The notes: generated by a model from the letters alone, not told the origin. A stretch of 64,000 nucleotides of DNA from Hofstenia miamia (GCA_900660155.1 CABFPE010000017.1:590611-654610); one strand, 5' to 3'; shown: positions 12,111 through 23,722, counted from the stretch's first letter. Program-made: numbers and translations.

Positions 12111-12499
12111 ATTGTATTTGTCTATTCTTCCTGTGAATTTAGGAAGAATGGCTTTGCATAATGGTGTTTTGTTATTGTTTGTTTCTAACAATATTGATTC
12201 ATTGAACATTGGTTTCATCTCTATTTTGGGTTTATATTTCTATTTGACTTGCTTGGTTATCATTTCTACTAATTTTTGTACAAATTCTTCCTCTGTTTTT
12301 GGTTATATTTGTTTTACATAGGGTATCTGCATCTTCTATTGTGGTTCTGCATATTTTTTTCAAGTTTTTTCTATCTGGTTAGTTTCTGATTCATTATTCA
12401 ACATTAGTAGTCATAATTTGTATCTAAGATTGTTGATTTCCATTTGTTTTATTTTGTTTTCTTCTCATAACCTGATGTTTTCTTCATGCATTTCAGCCA
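12111..12499 (-). pseudogene. Element A gag, C-proximal piece (fossil)
   Basis: Minus-strand translation shows a TPLCKAILPKFTGRID block equivalent to TPLCKAILPNFTGKIN in the gag of element D (about 39.0 kb), preceded by a basic/acidic helix-rich stretch. It is separated from the rest of gag by the solo LTR at 12504-13653. Confidence 0.55.
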
Positions 12500-12503
12500 T
12501 TAA

Positions 12504-13653
12504 TGTAACATCCTCTACCAGGCATCATTACAGTTTATCCTTTTGTTAGTTTATAACCTTAGTCATAGTTGTGCAGGTAGGGATTTACTTAACTAACTAC
12601 TGCTTTAGCTTTTGTTTCTATTAACACAATGTATCCAGATTTAACTGTTCAGTATTTAGGTGATGAAGCCATGAGGCATTTTCACTAATGATTGATAATG
12701 GGCATCTGCCTGAAGCTGATCTCCACATCCAGTTTCACCAATCCTTCAATGCTCCATTTGGTTGAGTTCCACATCTCAGCTCATTGATACAAGTTATGTG
12801 TACCCTATCCTAGCTCAGTGCATACTCAAGACATGACACAATTTGACTTAGACTCTATTTTTGTAAAAGTGTTTCATTGTTTCACAACCAGACTTGTTAC
12901 TAGATGCTTAATAAATATTACATGCAGCCATTACCAAAATATATTGGCTTTAATAAATGTATTAGTATTGAGCAGCTTCCTAACCTACATTTATAGTTTA
13001 ATACATGTTCAGTCAATTTATCAGTCATTTATGGGTCACTAATTTGGATCTAAAACAATATTACAATATTACTTAGGTTTTGGTTATCATACCATTTTGT
13101 GAATTCATTTATTTTAATACACGTATTAAGTGATCACTAGTCAGCTAAATGAGAGAAAAACCCCTACACCTAACTTAAGTGCACTTTCATGGTCTGGCAC
13201 AAAGACCATAGAATTGATCTTGATAATGGATCCAGACCACTACTAAACACCAATCATTTAGCTTGACATCATATTAAATAATCAACCCATTATAGTAGAA
13301 CAAAATAAGAATTCTGAATAAAATTCTTTATCAATTGCTTACAATCTTTAGTTCCTATTTATAGCAAATCTAGAAAAGTACCTGTTGATTTCAAATTTAA
13401 ACTTCTCGTCTGCCAAAATGGTGGCTAAAAGTAATGAAAGTGATTTTGCCCCCTTGTTTTACCAAAAATTATTATTATTGACCAATACTAATCTCTTATT
13501 TTTGACACATATTGTTTCTTGGTTGCATAATACATATGAATCTAAATTAATCTAATTGATCTAAATACAATATTTCTAATCATCATTTCTTCAACCTTAT
13601 TCCAATCTTTATTCAACATTTGCGGCATTTAGATTGATTTGGATAATGCTACA
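12504..13653 (-). repeat. Solo LTR, family 1 (copy in element A)
   Basis: A 1,150-bp block on the minus strand starts TGTAGCATTATCC and ends GGTAGAGGATGTTACA, with TG...CA ends. It is flanked by the 4-bp target duplication TTAA (12500-12503 and 13654-13657). The same LTR occurs as solo copies at 28578-29698 and 45841-46947. It interrupts the gag region of element A and is therefore younger than A. No internal coding region of the matching family is visible in the window. Confidence 0.85.
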
Positions 13654-13945
13654 TTAAGTGTTGCCATTTTGCACTTTTAATTTTCATTTCATTGTTTGTG
13701 TCACTTAGTATTTCTATCTGACTTTCAAATAGATTTCTCTGTTCCATTAGTCTAGCACTCATATCATCTTTTATCTCATTTAGGATTTTTTCCTTTTCAA
13801 CATTTCTGGATTCTATTTTTGAGAATTTCCACATTAATTTTCTGACCACCTCAGTTAACTCATTTACTGTTACCTCATTTTTGTTGTTGACTGTTAACAG
13901 AATCATTTCTGTTGGGGATGCTTCACTTTTGGGAGATGATAACAC
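13654..13945 (-). pseudogene. Element A gag, N-terminal piece (fossil)
   Basis: An open stretch of about 98 codons is rich in Lys, Glu, Asn and Ile with heptad-like spacing (IESRNVEKEKILNEIKDDM...), predicting a coiled coil. Similar helical, charged N-terminal gag sequence is present in D (38.4-38.9 kb). It is the first coding piece downstream of the primer-binding site on the minus strand. Confidence 0.5.
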
Positions 13946-14179
13946 TTCTTGTGTTCAGGGGGGTTTTGACTGTGGGAGGTCTTCTGAGTTTTAGGCCTTG
14001 TCTTGTTTTCTGGAATATACCATTATTTTGATTTGCTGTGAGTAGTGTTTGGGTTTTTTCCAGTTGACTAAATTGTTGTCTTGTTACTCTGTAGGTCTGG
14101 TTTTTCTTTGTATTCTTAATTTGCTATTGGTATACCAAGATAATTGATATGGTTACTTTGTTTGTGAATTGTCATTGAC

Positions 14180-14196
14180 AAGAAGTACATCTTCTT
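14180..14196. repeat. Hairpin-forming repeat AAGAAGTACATCTTCTT, copy 1
   Basis: Inverted arms AAGAAG/CTTCTT around TACAT. The same 23-24 bp sequence (TTGACAAGAAG...TTCTTAA) recurs 70 bp away at 14250-14266, in the leader of element A between PBS and gag. Confidence 0.75.
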
Positions 14197-14249
14197 AAGT
14201 CAATTAATCATATTCCATTTACTTTCTTTCTCTGAGAGCCACTTTTGAC

Positions 14250-14266
14250 AAGAAGTACATCTTCTT
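14250..14266. repeat. Hairpin-forming repeat AAGAAGTACATCTTCTT, copy 2
   Basis: Second copy of the leader hairpin, inside the block duplicated around the N at 15800. A further copy therefore appears at about 15815-15831. Confidence 0.75.
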
Positions 14267-14364
14267 AAATTACTTATATCATAGTTTGTTCCTTTTCTTT
14301 TTTTCTGAGAAGAAATCCATCTTAACCCAGGGTTTGAATTAGTTGAGTTACAGTTTATCAGGCC

Positions 14365-14380
14365 ACTGTCACAGTTGCCA
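14365..14380 (-). promoter_or_regulatory. Primer-binding site of element A
   Basis: Read on the minus strand, the LTR end ATTCTACA is directly followed by TGGCAACTGTGACAGTG, a tRNA-3'-end complement starting with the canonical TGG. It resembles the PBS of B (TGGTGACCCTGACATG) and D (TAGCAACCATGACAGG). I think the closest known type is the tRNA-Arg-like PBS of the Drosophila 412 group, but this was not checked. Confidence 0.65.
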
Positions 14381-15276
14381 TGTAGAATCTGAGAATCTGT
14401 ACAAGGAGATTTGTAGATAATTTTCAGTAATGCTATAACAATTTCTATTAATTAATCTGTTAACCAACTGTACAATTTCATTTAGTCCAGCTTTCCATTT
14501 GTAGCAAGGTAAGGTATTAATAAAAACGTGCTTAGATAAAAAGCAGCAAGATGTTATCAGGGTCTGAACCTGAAGTGAAACACTGCAGGTCAAGAAGAAT
14601 GTGGTAAGGCATTACCAGTTACCATGCAAATGATTGTGACTCACAGACAAGGCTCATGATGTGGAAATGTCTCAGTGATTGTGTGTTGTAAATCCCTATC
14701 AATTTATTGTATTAATTGTTCTTGAAAGTTTGCAACTGCTCTGCATAAGCTTGATATTAACCCTACACATAAATAGCCCTCATATAAGTAGATGTAACTA
14801 CACTCTGAATACATGTGAACAATCAATATGGTTGGCAGAAAGAGAATACATAACAGTCACAATTGAAGGTCACAAATAAAGCTGCCTAACATGACAGTTA
14901 GCATTAACAACATGTAGTATTGATTGGGGCTCATAGGCACCTCATATGTATAATAAAGCTTGTTATTACACCTAAGCAATTTGGATCTAAAAAGGGTTAG
15001 CCTAAGGTTAGCTATCCAGCTGTTTAATGACATGAGTTATTATAATGAATGAATAAGTTGGAAAGCTACAAAGTAAAAACCCTTAACTTAATAGAGCTGC
15101 ACAACAAAGGAAGTTCCTGGCTACAGACATATCAATGGATTATGAACAGCTGCATATGCATCAGCTCCAAAAGTTGCCTTAGTTGAAAACTGGGGATCAC
15201 TGGTTGTGTGCTCAGACATTTAGCTGTCTGTTGACATATATAATATAAAATAAGAAATCAAATGAAGTAAATTCAT
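14381..15276 (-). repeat. LTR family 2 (5' LTR position of element A)
   Basis: On the minus strand it runs from TGAATTTACTTC to CAGATTCTACA, about 896 bp, directly followed by a PBS. A diverged relative is the solo LTR at 33331-34346. Repeated exactly at 15946-16841 by the duplication around the N. Confidence 0.65.
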
Positions 15277-15799
15277 TGTAATATCCTCTACCAGGCTCTG
15301 TCAGCTGGTTTCTTTATTATACTGTTATAATTAGAATGATACATTAGTATGTAGGTATGTACTACTCTTATGCTGCTTGCTTCACTTCTACATCATTACT
15401 TCCATTAACTGTAATTTACAGGTGATATAATGAACACTATTTAGGTGATGAAGCTCTGCAGCATCATTTCCATTTGTTGGTAACTGGGCATCCACCTGAA
15501 GTGAATCTCCACATTCAATAAAAACCACTCCTCAACATTCCAGTTGAATGAGTTGCACCTTTCAGTTCAGTGATGTAATTTATGTGTACCCTATCATAGC
15601 TCATTGCTTTACTTAAGGCATAACACAACTCAACTTAGTCTCTATGTACTGTATACTTGCAACCTGAATTTTTACTAGCTGCTTACTTAATATTGTATTT
15701 AGCCATTACCAAAATATATTGGCTTTAATAAATTAAATAAATATCTAGCAGCTTCCTACCCTACATGTAATAATTGATACATGCTCAGTCACATTATTG

Positions 15800-15800
15800 N
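15800..15800. other. Assembly gap (single N)
   Basis: The only ambiguous base in the window. It sits exactly at the junction of the two near-identical 1,564-bp blocks. Confidence 0.95.
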
Positions 15801-16841
15801 GAGCCACTTTTGACAAGAAGTACATCTTCTTAAATTACTTATATCATAGTTTGTTCCTTTTCTTTTTTTCTGAGAAGAAATCCATCTTAACCCAGGGTTT
15901 GAATTAGTTGAGTTACAGTTTATCAGGCCACTGTCACAGTTGCCATGTAGAATCTGAGAATCTGTACAAGGAGATTTGTAGATAATTTTCAGTAATGCTA
16001 TAACAATTTCTATTAATTAATCTGTTAACCAACTGTACAATTTCATTTAGTCCAGCTTTCCATTTGTAGCAAGGTAAGGTATTAATAAAAACGTGCTTAG
16101 ATAAAAAGCAGCAAGATGTTATCAGGGTCTGAACCTGAAGTGAAACACTGCAGGTCAAGAAGAATGTGGTAAGGCATTACCAGTTACCATGCAAATGATT
16201 GTGACTCACAGACAAGGCTCATGATGTGGAAATGTCTCAGTGATTGTGTGTTGTAAATCCCTATCAATTTATTGTATTAATTGTTCTTGAAAGTTTGCAA
16301 CTGCTCTGCATAAGCTTGATATTAACCCTACACATAAATAGCCCTCATATAAGTAGATGTAACTACACTCTGAATACATGTGAACAATCAATATGGTTGG
16401 CAGAAAGAGAATACATAACAGTCACAATTGAAGGTCACAAATAAAGCTGCCTAACATGACAGTTAGCATTAACAACATGTAGTATTGATTGGGGCTCATA
16501 GGCACCTCATATGTATAATAAAGCTTGTTATTACACCTAAGCAATTTGGATCTAAAAAGGGTTAGCCTAAGGTTAGCTATCCAGCTGTTTAATGACATGA
16601 GTTATTATAATGAATGAATAAGTTGGAAAGCTACAAAGTAAAAACCCTTAACTTAATAGAGCTGCACAACAAAGGAAGTTCCTGGCTACAGACATATCAA
16701 TGGATTATGAACAGCTGCATATGCATCAGCTCCAAAAGTTGCCTTAGTTGAAAACTGGGGATCACTGGTTGTGTGCTCAGACATTTAGCTGTCTGTTGAC
16801 ATATATAATATAAAATAAGAAATCAAATGAAGTAAATTCAT

Positions 16842-17692
16842 TGTAATATCCTCTACCAGGCTCTGTCAGCTGGTTTCTTTATTATACTGTTATAATTAGA
16901 ATGATACATTAGTATGTAGGTATGTACTACTCTTATGCTGCTTGCTTCACTTCTACATCATTACTTCCATTAACTGTAATTTACAGGTGATATAATGAAC
17001 ACTATTTAGGTGATGAAGCTCTGCAGCATCATTTCCATTTGTTGGTAACTGGGCATCCACCTGAAGTGAATCTCCACATTCAATAAAAACCACTCCTCTA
17101 CATTCCAGTTGAATGAGTTGCACCTTTCAGTTCAGTGATGTAATTTATGTGTACCCTATCATAGCTCATTGCTTTACTTAAGGCACAACACAACTCAACT
17201 TAGTCTCTATGTACTGTATACTTGCAACCTGAATTTTTACTAGCTGCTTACTTAATATTGTATTTAGCCATTACCAAAATATATTGGCTTTAATAAATTA
17301 AATAAATATCTAGCAGCTTCCTACCCTACATGTAATAATTGATACATGCTCAGTCACATTATTGGTCATGTTATAGTCATTAATTTAGATCTAAAACAAT
17401 GTAAATATAAATTCCTAAGTTTGGCTTACTAGCCTTATCTCAGATTCATTATCATTAATACATGTGAGATAATGATAGATAATCAGCTAAACAAAAATAA
17501 AAACTCCTAACCATAGTCTTAACCTAAGTGCACTTTTGTGGTTTGGCACAAGAAACTTTGAATTGTTCCCATGATGGAACCTTGCAACTACTAAATACCA
17601 CTCATTTAGCTTGATGTTCTATTAAGTAATCAAACCATAGTAGAAAATAAGTAAAAGAATTCTGTAGAAATTTCTTTATCAATTGTTACAAC
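16842..17692 (-). repeat. LTR family 1, 5'-truncated copy
   Basis: On the minus strand it ends GGTAGAGGATATTACA and matches the last about 850 bp of the family 1 LTR. The first about 300 bp are absent and the block abuts an LTR family 4 piece at 17697. Its first part is also seen before the N, at 15277-15799, as a result of the duplication. Confidence 0.7.
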
Positions 17693-17696
17693 TAGA

Positions 17697-18002
17697 TGGA
17701 ATCTAGTTAACTGGAAAACAATCAGCATGTTCATGGTCATAGTTCAAATTTGTTTACTATTTGCTAATTCATTTGTCTTCCAATGATTATGCAATGTCAA
17801 CTAATTAGCTTAAGTGAGTTGGTCCTTTTAAATTTGCCAAACTGTTTTGTGGATAAATGTTATATTAAAACTACACTAATAGTTCTTATAAAATTCAAAA
17901 GGATAATAATCAGGTTGTGTACAAAAATATAATAAATTATTTTGCTAATAGTTCTTAGTTACTTTCTTTGTTATCTTTTGTGTGCCACCTGATTATGCCA
18001 CA
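17697..18002 (-). repeat. LTR family 4 copy
   Basis: Starts on the minus strand with TGTGGCATAATCAGGTGG and closely matches the 3' LTR of A (6480-6754). The short repeat AGAT occurs at both ends (17694-17697 and 18003-18006), so it may be a shortened solo LTR or the 3' LTR of fragment E. Confidence 0.65.
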
Positions 18003-20773
18003 AGATGTTGATGAGACAATTTTTTCTGTCATTAGTTCTGCATCTGATATATTTGCTCACATCATTGGTTATAATTTTTATTCTTTTCAAAATACCATAA
18101 TATTGAAGTGTATCCTAGATTAAATTGCACCATATTAAGTCACCTATGATGGAGAACAAAATTAGAGTTTTGTTAGGTAGCTTGGTAAGGCTTGTCTTGA
18201 TATGTTTGATTTGTTTGGCAATAGGTTTTCAGAAGATGTGCTCAATTGGTACATACCCATCTGCATACAAGCAGGAAGTGTCATTTTCTTTAATGAGTTT
18301 TTATTTGCTTTGTTTGTAATGAACAGAGTTGAATCTTTTTATCAGGTCATCCAGACTATTAACATATTGTTCATTATTAATGAGTGTTATGTTTACTCTC
18401 CATTTCTTTTTATGTTTTGTTCACCATGCTGGTTGCATCAATGCTGTGTGAATTAAGGGAGATGGGATTCAATAATTGTTTTCTGTTTGTATACATTCTT
18501 CCAGAGATAGCTGTGGTGTTAATGTTTGATTTGTCATCATATGCATGATAGAATGAGGTATCACTTTTTGTAAATGGAGTGAAGATAACAGAGAATTGTT
18601 GTCAAGTAATGATGTGAACTTGGTTTTGCATGTTGCACACCACAAGAATTTTTTCACTTTGTCTGATACAATGTGCACATCTCTAGAAGCAATCACTAGT
18701 TTGTTACTAATAAAAGTAATAGGTAATGTTCCAAGTGGGTTTTCTTTGTTAATTATCCTGCTATAATATTTTTGAAACCATAGTAAGTTTTGTATAGTAG
18801 AGTCACTCAGGGCCCATATTTTAATTATTCTTGATTATTTTGGCACTCTAGTTTAGTGAATATGTTTTCATGATGAAATGATTGTTGCTATCAATTTATC
18901 AATTTATTATTGTTTAATTCTTTGTAGTTTTGAGTGCAGTTTTATGATCATATTATTATTGGTGCCCTTGATTTGAGTCTTACATGTTATTGCTCATTTA
19001 ATTTGCAAGGGAATTTCATGCAATATTTTGAAAACATGTAACAGGAATAATTTGATGAAATTGTTATAAATATGTGAGAGAACTGTAGTGATTGCACAAT
19101 ATAATTTGTCTCACTTCAGTTGTGTTTGATCTTCTTTGATTTATTTATATGCTAACCCCTTTTAGGTTGTTATGGATTTTTGTATAATAAATCTTGCTTA
19201 AGATCCAGCAACAATTTGAGAGACACTGCACTATGTCTGAGGCAACAATGAGCCCCTTAACAGTTGGCAGCCCAAATCATGGTCACTTTGCATTATTGCT
19301 ACATACATGTGTAGGGAATAACATCTTTTCATTCAATCATCTCATTTCATACATGCACTTAATAACAACACATTGCAAATATAATATGCTGTTGGCAAAT
19401 GTGAATGTATGGTAATTAAGTGCCTTTTGTTTTATTATTTATTTACATGAGTTGAGATAACAGATCTCTGAGCTAAATTGTTTATTTGAGCTAGAAATTA
19501 ATACTTGAGACACACAATTAGCACCTTGGTGAGTAAGGATGGCTTCATGGATATGGCTTCAGTGTGAGGATATGTGAATTTGTTGCTGCTGGAAGTCTAT
19601 TCTCAGTGGATAGTTTCTGTTTTTCTTTAGTGAATCAGTGAACCACCAATGTTCTCTTTTTTGCTAGAATGTGGGTCACTCTCTACAATGGTAGCCTCTA
19701 CAACCCTTGTTAACCTTTGAGTTTCTCAGGACTGCTGGAGTAGCCAGAGCTCACCTGTGATTCTACAGTATTTTTTCCAGGGGTTACAGCAGATTTTGTG
19801 TTACAATTGAGAGCTCTAATTTCCTCAAAAAAATACTTGCAAAAGTCTTTGTGATTTTGTATTTCTAGTGATTTTTGTATGGTGGAGAGAAGACTTTCTA
19901 CTGAATAGTGATAGGACTGAGATGGAGATGATATTGAAATTGCAGGCCATGTATTGTCTGCTGGGCAATCTGCTTTTATTTTCATATAGAACTGACTTAA
20001 TTTAAAGTGTTGATTGATTGGCTGTATGTAAAATACACATGAATGTCTGTGATGGAAGGTGGGGCCTGTTTCTCAGCAATGATTTTATATGATTGTGCCT
20101 ATAAGAGAATGTTGATAGCAAGGCATTTGTTGACCATGAGACAGTGATGTGGGCATATTCTATGTTGAAAAAGATTTGAAATAAGTGTGGCAGTAGAATT
20201 TCTGTAGTTGTGTAAGCCCAGGATGATAAAGCTTTGAGGTTTAATGTAGAATCTTGCCAACATCAAATTTAATTTAATTTAGGCTTTTGCTTGACATAAT
20301 TCTGGTTTAATCTTTATTCAATGTATGACAGACTCCAAATCCTCTCTCTCTTCACAAGAGTTAACTGTTTAACTTAATTAATATAGCATTAGCTACACTT
20401 AATGCCTCATATAACTACTGTTCATTTAGATCAAGAGTGATAGATGGTGCAATGGGTATCAACCTGACCTGTAGCAATGCATTAGAGGAATAAAGAAGTT
20501 GTCTAAGCTCAGTTCCAACCCATAGATTTGGGATCTGATGAAGTTGGTGTTATCTTAGGTTTGAAGGATTATTATGAAACAGATTTTGTTTGCTTTAGCA
20601 AGACAGTAAGCAAATGAGAGTTTGTCCATTAGTTTAGAATCTGTAAGTTCTTCATTCATTAGAAAATAGATAATTAGAATATTTTCAAGTGATAAGTTTA
20701 TTTGTGGTTGTAGCACCAGATTATCTTTATAAGTTATAAGTTTATAATTAAACTTGAGACACACAATTAGCAC
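18003..20773 (-). mobile_element. Element E: fossil accessory-module fragment of an LTR element
   Basis: Minus-strand pieces at 20555-20773, 19710-19985 and 18469-18696 align in order with the accessory module of element B (about 26.5, 27.0 and 27.5 kb). For example IKADCPADNTWPAISISSPS matches LKADHSLETEWPTINIHSP, and KKFLWCATCKTKF matches KKYMWGATTETKF. No gag, RT or integrase is attached, so only the 3' part of an element related to A and B survives. It is interrupted by a solo LTR (18796-19767). It is broken and old. Confidence 0.6.
18796..19767 (+). repeat. Solo LTR, family 3 (copy in element E)
   Basis: A 972-bp block related to the 3' LTRs of B (30436-31253) and C (36434-37319). It begins AGTAGAGTCACTCAGGGCC (family consensus TGTAGAG) and ends GTGATTCTACA. 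It is flanked by the 4-bp direct repeat GTAT at 18792-18795 and 19768-19771, which marks a clean insertion followed by LTR-LTR recombination. It splits the coding fragment E. Confidence 0.8.
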
Positions 20774-21002
20774 CCTGGCTGGTAAGGATGGATTCTACTG
20801 ATTCGGCTTTGGCAAGATGCCATGTAAATTGGTCACTAGCTAGAATGCCTTCTTGGAAATGGTATTGATACTTTTTTCTACAGTGAAATTGGCAAACTAC
20901 CAATCTTCATCTGTTTTGTTAGAGTACAGGCTGTTCTCAGCAATGGTTATTCTTTGCAATATTGTACCACTCAAGCTGCTAGATTTGTCCCACAATTCTA
21001 CA
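20745..21002 (+). repeat. Remnant 5' LTR of element B (family 3)
   Basis: The last about 258 bp of the LTR, matching 31085-31253 of the 3' LTR (AACTTGAGACACACAATTAG..., CTCAAGCTGCTAGA...) and ending ATTCTACA immediately before the PBS. Confidence 0.75.
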
Positions 21003-21020
21003 TGGTGACCCTGACATGAT
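21003..21020 (+). promoter_or_regulatory. Primer-binding site of element B
   Basis: TGGTGACCCTGACATGAT starts at the base after the LTR end CA, the canonical location for a retroelement PBS, and resembles the PBS of A. Confidence 0.7.
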
Positions 21021-21479
21021 ACAGAACTGTTCTAGTGTTTTCTTATTGTATTTGGCTTTGTTTTTCTACTGGGTGTCAGTCAGCTGGGATGGATTTCCCC
21101 TGATCTATTTCACCACCCATTGATGTACAACTTTACCTCATATGTAATTCTACATTTTCAATTCTGTGATCTGATGCCATTATCAAGCCTTGATTCTATT
21201 CTTACCCATTCTTAGTGCTGTTTAGGCATTGTCTCATTATTTTAGAATTTGGAATGATTGTTTTACCTATGCCTTGCTACCATCTGTCAGTTGCCTTTTA
21301 TTTCTCCTATACAGTTGGATGCTTCTCCTACTTTATTGGAATTAGTTTTGGAACCTTTTTCTCTTACTTTACTTTTACTATTCTTGTTCTTATGGATATG
21401 GATTTTTCTATTTCTTGTAATGGGACTCCCACTCAGGGTTTCCCCTGTGTGAGCACTGGCAGCTTGGACGCTGCCCCCC

Positions 21480-22400
21480 TAGATTTAATTCTGTTGTTGG
21501 TTTACCTACTTCAACCCCTACCAAACCTGTTTCTGCTATGTCTACACCCTCCGAAGTTTTTCTGCAAGAGACTCCTACTCCTGCTACCTTGTTGAACCCA
21601 TTTATTTCATACAAGCCATTGTCACCTCCTCCAGAGTTACCAACAACCAAATTCAATCAGCTTTGAGAAGCTCTTTCAGAGCAGATCTCTCAGCACTGCT
21701 TCTGTGAAGCCCGCCTTGATGCATTGCAAGTAGAGCTACAACAACAAGCCACTGAAGCTTGGCAACATGAGAGACACTTGCTTGACTTGATCTCAGCATT
21801 AGAGATGCAAATTCAGGAATCAACCCCATGTTCTCCACTGATCTCATCAGGAGAGCCTGAGTATGTAACCCATGCCTTTTTGGACAATGTTCTTGATGCT
21901 CTCTCTGAAAAGTTTTCACATATTATATCACAAACATTTTCTGCTCACTTTTCTCATGCTCTGCCAGCACCTACAACGTTCCCAGTGATTCCACCATTTG
22001 GTACCCCCATTACCTCTTTTACATTTGGAGGCCCTACATTTACTCAGTCTACTCTCTCTTAAGACTCAACACTAACCACCATAGCTATGCCAGGCTCTTG
22101 TACCATGAGCACAACTGTAGTGCCCTCAGCACCCATTAGTGTCACAGTTACTCCAACTGCTACAATTGCTCCACCTCCTCCTCTGAGTAACCCTATCAGG
22201 TCTACAACAACTCATGGACCATGCTTTACCCAGTCTATTCTGCCCACAGAAGCATCAGGAAGTGAATCAGCAAATCTTTTCAATCAGGACTCAGTGTTGC
22301 CCAAGTTCAGGGAACACTATTTTGCTGAAGGGTCAAATAAACAAGCTCAAATTATGTATTCATCAAGAATGCTTCCTAGTGGACCTCATTGTAGTTGATA
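21480..22400 (+). pseudogene. Element B gag-like region (fossil)
   Basis: A Pro/Thr/Ser-rich stretch is followed by a helical segment (ARLDALQVELQQQATEAWQ, with heptad spacing) and another Pro/Thr-rich tract with TFPVIPPFGTPITSFTFGGP. It lies between PBS and protease/RT, the gag position, but shows no zinc knuckle and little similarity to the gag of D or F. The assignment therefore rests mostly on position. Confidence 0.5.
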
Positions 22401-22859
22401 CCTGCAATCAGCCTGGTGGCCAATTTCCTTGAGAAGAATGCCTGTGTGATAGATTACAGAACTAACACAATCTCAATCTGTGAAAATGAGCCTCAGGAAG
22501 AGCTTCTGTTTGCAACCAAGAAATCTTACTAATGTTAACCAACAACATTGTTGTGGAACCTTGGCACTGGTGACAAGTTGCCGTCACTATGAACTCTCCT
22601 TATGAGGGTGATGTCATGATTTCAGGACAAAGGGGAAGACGCCTTTGTGGTCTACATCTTTCTCCAGACCTCTGTCATGTCTCCTGTGGCAAGACTTATG
22701 TTACTGTGCTCAAAGTTCTGTATGATTGATCTGAATGGATCCAACCAAGCTATCTATCATCACAACTCTGGTGTGACTCAAACTTAAAGCAGCCACCTGT
22801 TTACCTGTTCTAACTGCAATTCATGATCTGGTGAACCCAGTGATCCAGTCCAGATCCCA

Positions 22860-23722
22860 GTCATAAATGAGAAGACTCATGGGTACCTGAGTCCACAAGA
22901 ACATGACGTGCTATCTGCTCTTTTGTGCCAGCCCCATGATGTGTTCAATTATGGATCTATTATTGTTGGTAAGGCTGTTGGGGAGCACCACACTATTGAA
23001 ACCAAGAGTGTTTGCCCCATTCAGTTGCCAGTTCAAAGAGTACCTGAGAATTTATGAGCAGAATATGAACAAATCCTCAGTGATCTCATTGAGAGCAAGA
23101 TCATTCAGAAAAGCAACAGCCTGTATGTGGCACCTATGGTATTTATCCACCAAGGCAAGAATACTGCCTTTGTGTTGACTTTCAATGATTGAATGATATC
23201 ACCATCAAAGATGCGTATCCATTACCTCACATTGAGGATCTTCTATATGATGTCAGCAAGTACAGTTTGTTCTCTTGCTTAGATCTCTGTAAAGCCTATT
23301 GGAAGATACCTATGAAGCCTGCCAACATCCTGAAAACTGATTTTATCACGCCATATGGCCTTTTTGAGTGGAAATACATGGCATTCAGGCTTTGTAATGC
23401 TCCAGCTACTTTTCAGTGTTACATCACATGTGTACTATGGAATGGGGCCAATGTTCTCAAACCAGGGATCACAGCGTATATGGATGATATCCTCATTGCT
23501 GGACACACATTCTCTGATCATTTAGATAAGTTGGGTCACACTCTTAAGATCTTGTACAACTCTGGACTCTGGGTCAATGGAAATAAGTGTTCACTCATTT
23601 TGCCACATGTTACATTCTTGGGAAGGGTGATCAAACCTGGAAAGATCTTGATAAAAAATGACATGAAAGACCATCTCAATCACAATGAGACTCCATGCTC
23701 TCACAAGGACGTCCAACAGTAG
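22860..23722 (+). pseudogene. Element B reverse transcriptase (fossil)
   Basis: Clear Ty3/gypsy RT blocks: a VPENL...YEQILSDLIESKII fingers region, LPHIEDLLYDVSKYSLFSCL, DLCKAYWKIPM, FITPYGLFEWKYMAFRLCNA, PATFQCYITCVL, the catalytic AYMDDILIAG box, and the thumb GLWVNGNKCSLILPHVTFLG. It is the best preserved RT among the LTR elements in the window. It matches A and D in the same order. The element as a whole is broken. Confidence 0.9.

Larger units (their letters stand above)
6311..15276 (-). mobile_element. Element A: fossil Ty3/gypsy-like LTR retroelement
   Basis: Read on the minus strand the order is LTR-like block (14381-15276), primer-binding site (about 14365-14380), leader, gag, protease, reverse transcriptase, RNase H, integrase, a long extra coding module, a purine-rich tract (GGAGGAG), then a 3' LTR (6311-6754). 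The RT/RNase H/integrase order places it in the Ty3/gypsy (Metaviridae) group. It is old and broken at many places (dozens). A solo LTR of another family (12504-13653) has landed in its gag region. The LTR-like blocks at its two ends do not look alike, so the right-hand part may derive from a different element. Confidence 0.8.
14236..17364. repeat. 1,564-bp block present twice, separated by one N
   Basis: 14236-15799 and 15801-17364 are identical apart from about two single-base differences that I could see (near 15535/17100 and 15625/17190). They are separated by the only N in the window (15800). Near-identity next to old, strongly diverged repeats, with an assembly gap exactly at the join, points to two haplotypes or overlapping contigs placed in series rather than a true tandem duplication. 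Confidence 0.85.

Noticed and set aside
14369-14593. Small open stretches 14369-14593 and 14679-14879, present again at 15934 and 16244
   Set aside because: Their exact repetition might suggest conserved genes, but it comes from the block duplicated around the N, and they sit inside an LTR.
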